Positions 1 through 5,353 of a stretch of 8,338 nucleotides of DNA are shown here, in pieces. The position numbers and the translations under genes are program-made. The stretch spans positions 1 to 8,338 of the forward strand of contig CAAGHB010000010.1 in NCBI GenBank assembly GCA_900769535.1. The letters run 5' to 3'. How positions within the stretch are numbered: the stretch's first letter is position 1; each line of letters opens with the position of its first letter. The DNA comes from Clostridia bacterium (GTDB lineage: Bacteria > Bacillota > Clostridia > Oscillospirales > Acutalibacteraceae). The notes beneath the pieces are model-generated. The model was not told the origin of the DNA. It ran no database searches and was given only the letters and a program-made list of their open reading frames with translations.

Positions 1-213
1 ACTGCGGCTTAGTAGCTTCGAGACCGAGCCGAATTTATTGCTACAAAACTGCAAAGCACCTAAAACAGATGAATTTTTGATAGTATAAAAGGCACAACAC
101 CGCAGTAACGCTGTCGCGTACTGCGGTGTTGTAACGTATTAGACTGCAAAAAGACGCTGTTTTAGGCGAATTATCCCTATGTGAACGCTCCTTGGGTCGG
201 ATTTTTTATTCCG
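1..213. other. Gene-free, inverted-repeat-rich stretch at the left edge
   Basis: No convincing reading frame is seen on either strand. The stretch holds several complementary or repeated segments: CCTAAAACAG (59-68) against CTGTTTTAGG (157-166), a perfect 10-bp inverted repeat; a strong hairpin at 94-132 enclosed by that repeat; CGGCT/AGCCG (5-9/27-31); GTAGC/GCTAC (13-17/40-44); and the direct repeat ACTGCAAA (48-55 and 143-150). It could be the 3' untranslated and terminator region of the minus-strand kinase gene, or part of a structured RNA that extends beyond the window. No known RNA family is recognised. Confidence 0.4.
94..132 (-). terminator. Strong hairpin, candidate terminator of the kinase gene
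   Basis: The arms ACAACACCGCAGTA (94-107) and TACTGCGGTGTTGT (119-132) form a perfect 14-bp stem. Beyond a bulged A, CGC/GCG adds 3 bp around a TGTC loop. Read on the minus strand, the stem is followed by GCCTTTTATA, a short, imperfect U-tract, so it could end transcription of the 1-phosphofructokinase gene about 80 nt after its stop. The plus-strand side has no T-run. It could instead be a dispersed palindromic repeat or part of a structured RNA. Confidence 0.45.
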
Positions 214-1125
214 CTATTCTTTTTCGATAAGTTTAAGCATTTCGTCAATCTTTTTTCTATCGGCGAGACCGAGAGAAAGCGCAGTTGCGCTTCCTGCCGC
301 TGTGCCGAGCTTTAAAGCGTATGAAAAATCGCCCGTTTTAATATACCCTGCGACAAATCCCGCGACCATCGAATCCCCTGCGCCGACGGTATTTACGGCG
401 TGACCGCCATACGAACGCATAAAATGAATTTTTCCATTCTCATCAAGCAATACGCTGCCCTTTTCGCCCATCGAAACGAGTACGTTTTTTGCCCCTTTTT
501 GCTGTAAAACACGTGCGCATTCGGTCACCTTTTCGACCGAGTCAACCGTATATCCGAAAATGTCGGCAAGCTCGTCATTATTCGGCTTTATAAGAAAAGG
601 ACGGCAACCAAGCGCATTCATCAAAAAGTCTCCAACCGCATCGACGACAAAACGAACGTCTTTATCCTTTAATTTCAGCAAAATATCCTCGTACACCGTC
701 TTTGGCAATCCGGCAGGCACACTTCCGGAAACGATAAGCGTATCACCGTCGGTTATTCTATCAATCTTTTTATAAAGGTCGTCCAAATCGTCTGCGTCGA
801 TATCTGGTCCTGCCGTGTTTATATCGGTTTCTGAATCGGACCGCACCTTTACGTTTACGCGAGAAATACCGCTTTTAAGCTCGACAAAATCGGTCTCTAT
901 TCCGCTTGAACGGAGACGAAGTTCAATTTCCTTTCCCGTAAACCCGGCAATAAAGCCCAAAGCCACCGATTTTACCGAAAGCTCGTTTAAAACGGTGGAA
1001 ACGTTTATTCCCTTTCCGCCGCAAAAAAAGCTGCCGTTATCGGTCCTGTGCTCCCTTCCTACGCGGAAATCGTCGGTTTTTATTACGTAATCGAGTGCGG
1101 GATTAAAGGTTATCGTAAAAATCAT
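214..1125 (-). CDS. pfkB: 1-phosphofructokinase (PfkB family)
   Basis: This 303-residue cytoplasmic sugar kinase probably phosphorylates fructose 1-phosphate to fructose 1,6-bisphosphate with ATP. Family signs seen: NPALDY near residues 8-13 (substrate-binding Asp12), the first PfkB signature GGKGIN at 36-41, IKPNNDE in the middle, and the second signature NTVGAGDS at 245-252 with the anion hole and catalytic base Asp251. The length is typical of the hexose kinases in the 1-phosphofructokinase/tagatose-6-phosphate kinase group. The ATG is preceded by GAGG with 9-nt spacing and by a good promoter. No fructose PTS gene or DeoR regulator is visible next to it, so tagatose-6-phosphate kinase (LacC-type) cannot be excluded. 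An AraC-family regulator is divergent to it and may respond to the same sugar; that is inference from position only. Confidence 0.88.
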   Translation of the reverse strand: MIFTITFNPALDYVIKTDDFRVGREHRTDNGSFFCGGKGINVSTVLNELSVKSVALGFIAGFTGKEIELRLRSSGIETDFVELKSGISRVNVKVRSDSETDINTAGPDIDADDLDDLYKKIDRITDGDTLIVSGSVPAGLPKTVYEDILLKLKDKDVRFVVDAVGDFLMNALGCRPFLIKPNNDELADIFGYTVDSVEKVTECARVLQQKGAKNVLVSMGEKGSVLLDENGKIHFMRSYGGHAVNTVGAGDSMVAGFVAGYIKTGDFSYALKLGTAAGSATALSLGLADRKKIDEMLKLIEKE

Positions 1126-1169
1126 ATTTTCATTCCTCGAAAAAACTGTATCGGTTACCTGTTAAATTT

Positions 1170-1198
1170 ATTATACCAAAAAGTTTATGCTCATTCAA
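1170..1198 (-). promoter_or_regulatory. Sigma-A-type promoter of the kinase gene
   Basis: On the minus strand TTGAAT (1198-1193) and TATAAT (1175-1170) are separated by 17 nt. The -10 is preceded by TGG, giving an extended -10 (TGnTATAAT). Transcription would start about 40 nt upstream of the kinase ATG. Confidence 0.7.
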
Positions 1199-1469
1199 GT
1201 ATAGCACAAAGCGGCATTATTTTAAAGACATTTTTGTTTCTTCAAACAAATCGTAAATTAACGACAATTTTTTGATATTTTCAATTAAAATACAATTTCT
1301 TTCTTATTTTTCTCCCCAAAAAACATAGTATATTTTTGCACATCAATATAAATTTATATTAAATATTTGTTTTATACATAGGTTTTATAGCTAATTCTAT
1401 AAGATTTTACAAATTTCGCACAATATTTTGGTAAGCCATACAAAAAACAAAAAAATAAAATTATATGCT

Positions 1470-1497
1470 TTGAAAACCATGCTTTTTATGATATACT
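1470..1497 (+). promoter_or_regulatory. Probable promoter of the AraC-family gene
   Basis: TTGAAA (1470-1475) and TATACT (1492-1497) are 16 nt apart, with TGA in front giving an extended -10. The start of transcription would fall inside the ACTATT/AATAGT repeats just downstream. Confidence 0.55.
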
Positions 1498-1518
1498 ATT
1501 AACAAATAGTAAACTATT
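1495..1518 (+). promoter_or_regulatory. Three alternating ACTATT/AATAGT arms, candidate operator or leader switch
   Basis: ACTATT (1495-1500), AATAGT (1505-1510) and ACTATT (1513-1518) alternate with 4-nt and 2-nt spacers, so the middle arm can pair with either outer arm. The block overlaps the -10 and start region and ends directly before the ribosome binding site of the AraC-family gene. Autoregulation is plausible but is inference; the A/T-only arms are weak as RNA stems. Confidence 0.35.
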
Positions 1519-1535
1519 AGGGTCAGGTGAATAAA

Positions 1536-2426
1536 ATGGATTTAGCTTTTAACGAATTAGAAAATAAAAAGAAGGAAGAATATCCCTTTGCCGGATTTTG
1601 GTATTGGCTTACCAAAGACAGTCCTATCGGTTGTCCTCTTCACTTTCATAACCAAATAGAATTTATTTATGTTGCAACCGGCGTTATTGATTTATGGATA
1701 AACAGTAAAAAATACACCCTTGAACCAAACACCTTCGTTATGATACATCCTAACGAGAGCCATCGTATTCATCATAATTCCGGAATTTGTTACTATTTCG
1801 GGGTTCGTTTTGACCCATCTATTCTATATTCCACAAAGCAAACAACCGACGAGTTAAAATGTCTTATCCCCTTCTGCGTTTCACCAGGAAACCGCCAAAG
1901 AATTTTCAGGGGAGAGGAAATAAACAATCTTGCAGCTGACGGAGAACTTCGTTCCACCCTCGAAAGTATGGTTAACGAATGGTTTAAGAGGCCGCTTGGT
2001 TTTATGTTTCAAATCAGAAACCGTATCACCTCCATTTTTATTTCAATTATTCGCGCTTGGGAAAAGCAGGAACCTGAAAAGGATGAAAATATTTCATCAG
2101 ACCTGACGTTTACAATTCAGTATGCTCAAAATTATATTTTAAACCACTGCGCCGACGTTAACGAAGCCGAACTTGCAAAAGAATGTAATATGAGTTACAG
2201 CTATTTCTCTCGCTCGTTTAAAAAGCTAATGGGAATGAGCTTTAACCAATATGTTAATCACGTCCGGATAAACGAGGCGCAACGTCTCCTCGTTTCGAAT
2301 AACACAAGCGTTAATGACGTTGCGCTGGGGCTAGGCTTTTCATCAGCAAGCCACTTTATACACACCTTTAAATCAATAAAGGGAATCACGCCTAATCAGT
2401 TTAAACAGCAATATTTCGGAAAATAA
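1536..2426 (+). CDS. AraC-family transcriptional regulator with cupin-type sensor domain
   Basis: This cytoplasmic DNA-binding regulator has about 296 residues. The N-terminal half looks like a cupin ligand-binding domain: HFHNQIEFIYV near residue 36, then a stretch reading NTFVMIHPNESHRI. The C-terminal 100 residues carry the double helix-turn-helix of the AraC/XylS family, with AELAKECNMSYSYFSRSFKK, then the second helix pair ending in the family signature VALGLGFSSASHFIHTFK and GITPNQF. I chose ATG at 1536 because AGGTGA (1525-1530) stands 5 nt before it. An in-frame GTG at 1527 would add three residues and lies within that ribosome binding site. The codons are visibly more A/T-rich than those of its neighbours. 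Such regulators usually control sugar-uptake or sugar-use genes, and the divergent kinase is the obvious candidate target. The effector is unknown. Confidence 0.9.
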   Translation: MDLAFNELENKKKEEYPFAGFWYWLTKDSPIGCPLHFHNQIEFIYVATGVIDLWINSKKYTLEPNTFVMIHPNESHRIHHNSGICYYFGVRFDPSILYSTKQTTDELKCLIPFCVSPGNRQRIFRGEEINNLAADGELRSTLESMVNEWFKRPLGFMFQIRNRITSIFISIIRAWEKQEPEKDENISSDLTFTIQYAQNYILNHCADVNEAELAKECNMSYSYFSRSFKKLMGMSFNQYVNHVRINEAQRLLVSNNTSVNDVALGLGFSSASHFIHTFKSIKGITPNQFKQQYFGK

Positions 2427-2440
2427 TTAAATACAAAAAA

Positions 2441-2480
2441 TTACGGACAAGGATTTTACCCCTTGTCCGTAACTTTTTTT
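2441..2480. terminator. Bidirectional intrinsic terminator between araC-type gene and rubrerythrin
   Basis: TTACGGACAAGG (2441-2452) and CCTTGTCCGTAA (2461-2472) form a perfect 12-bp stem with an 8-nt loop, followed by a run of seven T (2474-2480) on the plus strand. The A-run at 2435-2440 gives the matching U-tract on the minus strand, so both convergent genes can end here. Confidence 0.9.
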
Positions 2481-2502
2481 GTATCAAAACGGATAAATTA
2501 AG

Positions 2503-3045
2503 TTAGCCAAAGTATCTGTTAAGAAGTCCCTCAAATGCCTTGCCGTGACGAGCCTCATCGCGTGCCATTTCGTGAACTGTATCGTGAATAGCGTCGAGTC
2601 CGAGTTCCTTTGCAAGCTTGGCAAGCTCGGTCTTTCCTGCTGTTGCGCCGTTTTCGGCATCAACGCGAAGTTCAAGATTTTTCTTTGTAGAATCGGTTAC
2701 GACCTCACCGAGCATTTCGGCAAACTTTGATGCGTGCTCTGCTTCCTCATAAGCCGCCTTTTCCCAATAAAGTCCGATTTCGGGATAACCCTCGCGGTGA
2801 GCTACACGTGCCATTGCAAGATACATTCCAACCTCGCAGCATTCACCCTCGAAATTCGCTCTGAGGCCTTCGATGATTCTTTCATCAACTCCCTTTGCTA
2901 CGCCAACAACGTGCTCAGCAGCCCATACCTTTTCAGCAGCCATTTCGTTAAACTTTGAACCGGGAACCTTGCACTGAGGGCAAAATTCAGGTGCGCTGTC
3001 TCCTTCGTGAACATATCCGCATACGGGGCAAACAAACTTTTTCAT
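2503..3045 (-). CDS. rbr: Reverse rubrerythrin (NADH-dependent peroxidase component)
   Basis: This 180-residue non-heme iron protein probably reduces hydrogen peroxide, and perhaps oxygen, in the cytoplasm of an anaerobe. The rubredoxin-like [Fe(SCys)4] domain is at the N terminus: Cys6 and Cys9 in CPVCGY, Cys22 and Cys25 in CPQCK. It is followed by a four-helix ferritin-like diiron domain with ECCEVGMY at 68-75, EEAEH at 100-104 and DEARHG at 163-168, where ExxH ligand pairs are visible. This domain order is that of the reverse rubrerythrins known from Clostridium, opposite to classical rubrerythrin. I chose ATG at 3045 because TGGAGG stands 9 nt upstream and the rubredoxin domain then starts at once. 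The longer frame would begin inside the preceding perR gene. It lies 32 nt after perR with no terminator between, so the two are probably one transcript induced when PerR is inactivated by peroxide. Confidence 0.93.
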   Translation of the reverse strand: MKKFVCPVCGYVHEGDSAPEFCPQCKVPGSKFNEMAAEKVWAAEHVVGVAKGVDERIIEGLRANFEGECCEVGMYLAMARVAHREGYPEIGLYWEKAAYEEAEHASKFAEMLGEVVTDSTKKNLELRVDAENGATAGKTELAKLAKELGLDAIHDTVHEMARDEARHGKAFEGLLNRYFG

Positions 3046-3077
3046 AATCAATTTCCTCCAAAATAATTTATATTTTT

Positions 3078-3461
3078 TTAAATTTTCACTTTGTTTCGGC
3101 AGGAGTCGCATTCTCCGTAAAACATCAGGTTGTAATAATCGGCTTTGCATCCCGTTTCATTCGCAATTTCGCAAAGGTTCGGCAATTTAATTGACAAATC
3201 GCTTACTCCCCCGCACATTGAGCAGCAGAGATGGCTATGCTGACTCGTATCGGCGTCGAAATGAACGGCTCCCGACTTTGTCGTTAGCATAAGGGCATCC
3301 CCCTCGTTGTGCATTTCGGCTAAATTACGATAAACGGTGGCCAAACTGATGTTTGGAAACTCGGCTCGAACCATATCATATACGGCCGATGCAGTTGGAT
3401 GACTTTTGACCGAGCAAAGCGCTTTTCGTACAGCGTCACGCTGTTTTGAATGTCGCTTCAT
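3078..3461 (-). CDS. perR: PerR, Fur-family peroxide-sensing repressor
   Basis: This metal-dependent repressor of 127 residues has an N-terminal winged helix-turn-helix (SLATVYRNL at 39-47 is the recognition region) and a C-terminal dimerisation and metal domain. The regulatory-metal ligands of Bacillus subtilis PerR (His37, Asp85, His91, His93, Asp104) line up at a constant offset of 16 with His21, Asp69, His75, His77 and Asp88 here. The Asp69 in HFDADTSQHSH is the mark of PerR; Fur has Glu there. Cys80/Cys83 (CSMC) and Cys118/Cys121 (CDSC) make the structural zinc site. In the family, Fe-catalysed oxidation of the His ligands by peroxide releases the DNA. The gene has AAGGAGG just before its ATG and an operator over its promoter, so autoregulation is likely. 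It is shorter at the N terminus than the Bacillus protein. Confidence 0.92.
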   Translation of the reverse strand: MKRHSKQRDAVRKALCSVKSHPTASAVYDMVRAEFPNISLATVYRNLAEMHNEGDALMLTTKSGAVHFDADTSQHSHLCCSMCGGVSDLSIKLPNLCEIANETGCKADYYNLMFYGECDSCRNKVKI

Positions 3462-3474
3462 TGTTCCTCCTTAT

Positions 3475-3501
3475 CGATAATGATTATCGTTATCATTATA
3501 A
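3475..3501 (-). promoter_or_regulatory. Overlapping Fur/PerR-type operator of perR-rbr
   Basis: CGATAATGATTATCG (3475-3489) is a perfect 7-1-7 palindrome. A second, imperfect 7-1-7 site, TGATTATCGTTATCA, follows at 3481-3495, shifted by 6 bp. A third shift ends in ATTATAA (3495-3501), an exact Per-box half-site. Together they contain ATAATGAT and ATCATTAT as 8-bp inverted arms. The block touches the -10 element and covers the expected transcription start, so a bound repressor should block the promoter. The first palindrome is closer to the Fur box (GATAATnATTATC) than to the Per box (TTATAATnATTATAA). Confidence 0.85.
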
Positions 3502-3526
3502 TACAACACCATTCTTCGTTTGTCAA
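3498..3526 (-). promoter_or_regulatory. Sigma-A promoter of the perR-rbr operon
   Basis: On the minus strand a consensus -35 TTGACA (3526-3521) and -10 TATTAT (3503-3498) are spaced by 17 nt. The -10 runs straight into the Fur/PerR-type operator. The leader would be only about 30 nt and ends in AAGGAGG before the perR ATG. Confidence 0.82.
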
Positions 3527-3547
3527 GCACTTTTTAAAATTTTTTTA

Positions 3548-3576
3548 TTGAGATTTTTTTGAAGAAATGGTATCAT
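3548..3576 (+). promoter_or_regulatory. Promoter of the membrane acyltransferase-like gene
   Basis: TTGAGA (3548-3553) and TATCAT (3571-3576) are separated by 17 nt, with TGG before the -10 (extended -10). It is divergent from the perR promoter. The in-frame ATG at 3567 lies inside this promoter, which supports the later start at 3609. Confidence 0.62.
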
Positions 3577-3608
3577 ACTTACATTATATTAAAGGAGATG
3601 ACAGCTTT

Positions 3609-4388
3609 ATGGGAAAAGGAAAGGGCAATCGCCTCTTTTTGCTCGATGAATTGCGCGGATTTGCAATTATATGTATGGTGCTGTTTCATGCTTTCTTTAC
3701 TGCGTCCGAAATGTTCGGCTGGCCGGTTGCAACAAAGCTGCTTCATTTCTTTACCCCCGCCGAGCCGTATTTTGCGGCGTTATTCATACTCATTTCGGGA
3801 ATTTCGTGTAATCTCTCTCACTCAAATTTAAAGCGCGGACTGATTCTTTTAGGTATCAGCGCCGCCATGACGATTGTTACCTATTCAGGACGGTTTGTCG
3901 GCATTTACGGTATCGTAATTTGGTTCGGTATTTTGCATTTGCTTGCGGCGTGCATTATCTTCGTTGCGCTGACGGGACGCGGACTTAAAAAAATTCATCC
4001 CATCGTCGCAATTCTCATTTGCGCATTTTTATTCTATTTTACGATGAACGTCGAGCTGTACAACGGCGCAAGGCTCAACTTTTTCAGCCAAACTATTGCG
4101 CTGCCGCCATCGCTTTACGAAACCGATATTTTATGCCCGTTTGGATTTTATTCGCGGGATTTCTTTTCGGCCGACTATTTTCCGCTTTTGCCCTGGCTGT
4201 TTATGTTTCTTATCGGATACTATCTCGGTATGTATGTTAAAAAAGGCAAATTCCCCAAGTTTTTTTACAACAAGCACATTCGGCCGTTTGCATTCATCGG
4301 CAAGTACACTCTATGGATATACATTATTCATCAGCCGGTGATTTATGCCGTTTGTTATGCCGTTTCTTTCATCAAGTCGCATATATAA
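3609..4388 (+). CDS. DUF1624/HGSNAT-type integral membrane acyltransferase-like protein
   Basis: This multi-pass membrane protein has 259 residues. The N-terminal segment LDELRGFAIICMVLFHAFF (residues 12-30) is the hallmark of the heparan-alpha-glucosaminide N-acetyltransferase catalytic domain family and the related acyltransferase 3 group: an Arg-Gly at 16-17 and a conserved His27 in the first membrane helix. Hydrophobic helices follow throughout, ending in GKYTLWIYIIHQPVIY near the C terminus, also typical of the family. Members are thought to move acyl groups across or at the membrane; the substrate here is unknown. I chose ATG 3609, with AAAGGAGATG about 11 nt ahead, over the upstream in-frame ATG 3567, which sits in the promoter. 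It stands alone between perR and rpsU, with no GC-rich terminator seen after it. No glycan or cell-wall genes lie nearby to suggest the acceptor. Confidence 0.82.
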   Translation: MGKGKGNRLFLLDELRGFAIICMVLFHAFFTASEMFGWPVATKLLHFFTPAEPYFAALFILISGISCNLSHSNLKRGLILLGISAAMTIVTYSGRFVGIYGIVIWFGILHLLAACIIFVALTGRGLKKIHPIVAILICAFLFYFTMNVELYNGARLNFFSQTIALPPSLYETDILCPFGFYSRDFFSADYFPLLPWLFMFLIGYYLGMYVKKGKFPKFFYNKHIRPFAFIGKYTLWIYIIHQPVIYAVCYAVSFIKSHI

Positions 4389-4417
4389 TTGCTAAAATAA
4401 TTATTTATTTCGACGTA

Positions 4418-4447
4418 TTGACTTTTGCATACTGATTGTAGTATAAT
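4418..4447 (+). promoter_or_regulatory. Promoter of rpsU
   Basis: TTGACT (4418-4423) and a consensus TATAAT (4442-4447) are 18 nt apart. Transcription should begin near 4454, giving a leader of roughly 78 nt before rpsU. Confidence 0.75.
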
Positions 4448-4473
4448 GTTCGATAGCTATATAAAGGTATGTT

Positions 4474-4520
4474 GGCGGATAATGTTCCGCCTGCTTATAA
4501 TCCTTCGACAATTCGGAGGG
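4474..4520 (+). promoter_or_regulatory. Structured rpsU leader with a hairpin over the ribosome binding site
   Basis: Two hairpins are visible. GGCGGA (4474-4479) and TCCGCC (4486-4491) form a perfect 6-bp stem with a 6-nt loop. CCTTCG (4502-4507) and CGGAGG (4514-4519) form a 6-bp stem, with one U-G pair, that includes the Shine-Dalgarno core GGAGG. A second, unpaired AGGGA (4521-4525) stands closer to the ATG. The arrangement would allow control of S21 synthesis by leader folding. Function is inference. Confidence 0.45.
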
Positions 4521-4531
4521 AGGGAATTTAG

Positions 4532-4708
4532 ATGAGCCAAGTACGCTTAAAAGAAAATGAGAGCTTGGAAAATGCACTCAGACGCTTTAAGAGAGCTACT
4601 GCCAGAGACGGTGTTATTCAGGAGGTTCGTAAGAGAGAACACTATGAAAAACCTTCCGTTAAGCGCAAGAAAAAGTCTGAAGCTGCACGCAAGCGTAAAT
4701 ATCGCTGA
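4532..4708 (+). CDS. rpsU: 30S ribosomal protein S21
   Basis: This is a complete 58-residue small basic ribosomal protein. It begins MSQVRLKENESLENALRRFK, the recognised S21 start, goes on through a Val-Arg-Lys-Arg-Glu-His-Tyr-Glu-Lys-Pro-Ser core (32-42), and ends in a Lys/Arg-rich tail ending KRKYR. S21 sits on the platform of the 30S subunit near the anti-Shine-Dalgarno end of 16S rRNA and helps translation initiation. The length is normal for Firmicutes. GGAGGGAGGGA precedes the ATG, a long purine-rich ribosome binding site partly inside a possible hairpin. The gene has its own promoter and is followed by a strong terminator, so it is probably mostly monocistronic here. Readthrough into yqeG is possible. 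Confidence 0.96.
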   Translation: MSQVRLKENESLENALRRFKRATARDGVIQEVRKREHYEKPSVKRKKKSEAARKRKYR

Positions 4709-4791
4709 TTATTTGCTTAATTCGGCGTATATTTGATGCGCCCATTTTCCACGCAAACAAAAAACCAATCAGAGATAATTTTTATCTGCAT

Positions 4792-4822
4792 AAAAGCGGC
4801 TTTATGATAAAGCCGCTTTTTT
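4792..4822 (+). terminator. Intrinsic terminator after rpsU
   Basis: AAAAGCGGCTTTA (4792-4804) and TAAAGCCGCTTTT (4808-4820) form a perfect 13-bp stem with a TGA loop. A T-run follows directly (4817-4822), then another at 4824-4829. A weak A/T hairpin AGATAA-TTT-TTATCT precedes it at 4773-4787. The T-run ends only about 20 nt before the ribosome binding site of yqeG. Confidence 0.93.
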
Positions 4823-4852
4823 GTTTTTTATCACTATTTTAGGAGATTACCT

Positions 4853-5353
4853 ATGGCGTTTTTTCTACCCGATAAGCGATTTCGCCGCATAACCGAAATC
4901 ACCTGCGAATATTTAAATCAAAACGATATAAAGGGGCTTATTCTCGACGTTGACAATACCCTTTCGACCCACCATTCTCAAACGCCGCTCGACGGGCTCG
5001 ACGAATGGCTCCTCGAAATGAAAAATAACGGAATAAAGCTGGTCATACTGTCAAATTCTAAGAAGGAAAGGGTCACCCCGTTTGCAAATCGGCTCGGTCT
5101 CGATTTCATATCGCTTGGATTAAAGCCCCTCCCCTTCGGGCTTATTCGAGCAAAGAGACGGCTTGGCTTGAAGGCAAAAAACGTCGCGATGGTCGGGGAC
5201 CAGATTTTTACCGACATAATCGGCGCAAATTCGTGCGGACTGAACACCATTTTGCTCGAACCGATTAAATTAGAGGACGGAAAAAGCTTTAAAATCAGGC
5301 GAAAACTCGAAAAACGATTTATTGCAAAATACGAAAGGAAAGCCGCAAAATGA
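4853..5353 (+). CDS. yqeG: YqeG family HAD IIIA-type phosphatase
   Basis: This 166-residue cytoplasmic protein belongs to the haloacid dehalogenase superfamily. The HAD motifs are all present: motif I LDVDNTL with nucleophile Asp32 and Asp34, motif II LSNS with Ser67, motif III Lys91 in GLKPLP, and motif IV VGDQIFTD with Asp116 and Asp121. The length fits the YqeG family, whose physiological substrate is not settled; relatives of this HAD subclass include phosphatidylglycerophosphate phosphatases. AGGAG lies 7 nt before the ATG. The gene opens a compact cluster and its last four bases (ATGA) overlap the start of the endonuclease IV-like gene. I see no clear promoter between the rpsU terminator and this gene. 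Confidence 0.92.
   Translation: MAFFLPDKRFRRITEITCEYLNQNDIKGLILDVDNTLSTHHSQTPLDGLDEWLLEMKNNGIKLVILSNSKKERVTPFANRLGLDFISLGLKPLPFGLIRAKRRLGLKAKNVAMVGDQIFTDIIGANSCGLNTILLEPIKLEDGKSFKIRRKLEKRFIAKYERKAAK

Larger units (their letters stand above)
1126..1526. other. Divergent A/T-rich intergenic region between kinase and AraC gene
   Basis: These 401 bases hold no supportable gene. At the ends lie outward-facing promoters for the kinase and the araC-type gene. Between them the DNA is extremely A/T-rich. It includes the perfect 16-bp palindrome AATATAAATTTATATT (1345-1360) and the inverted repeat TTATAG-N6-CTATAA (1385-1402). Either could be a regulator binding site, but palindromes arise easily in such A/T-rich DNA. 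Confidence 0.6.

Noticed and set aside
560..1275. Plus-strand frames of 71-91 codons across the kinase gene
   Set aside because: They lie antisense to a well-supported PfkB-family gene, with no ribosome binding sites or recognisable domains.
3046..3150. N-terminal extension of the rubrerythrin
   Set aside because: It would overlap the perR gene, has no rubrerythrin-like sequence, and the internal ATG at 3045 has an excellent ribosome binding site directly before the rubredoxin domain.
3567..3608. Longer start for the membrane acyltransferase-like gene at ATG 3567
   Set aside because: The codons lie inside the likely -10 promoter region and have no ribosome binding site, while ATG 3609 has AAAGGAG at a good distance and leads straight into the family motif.
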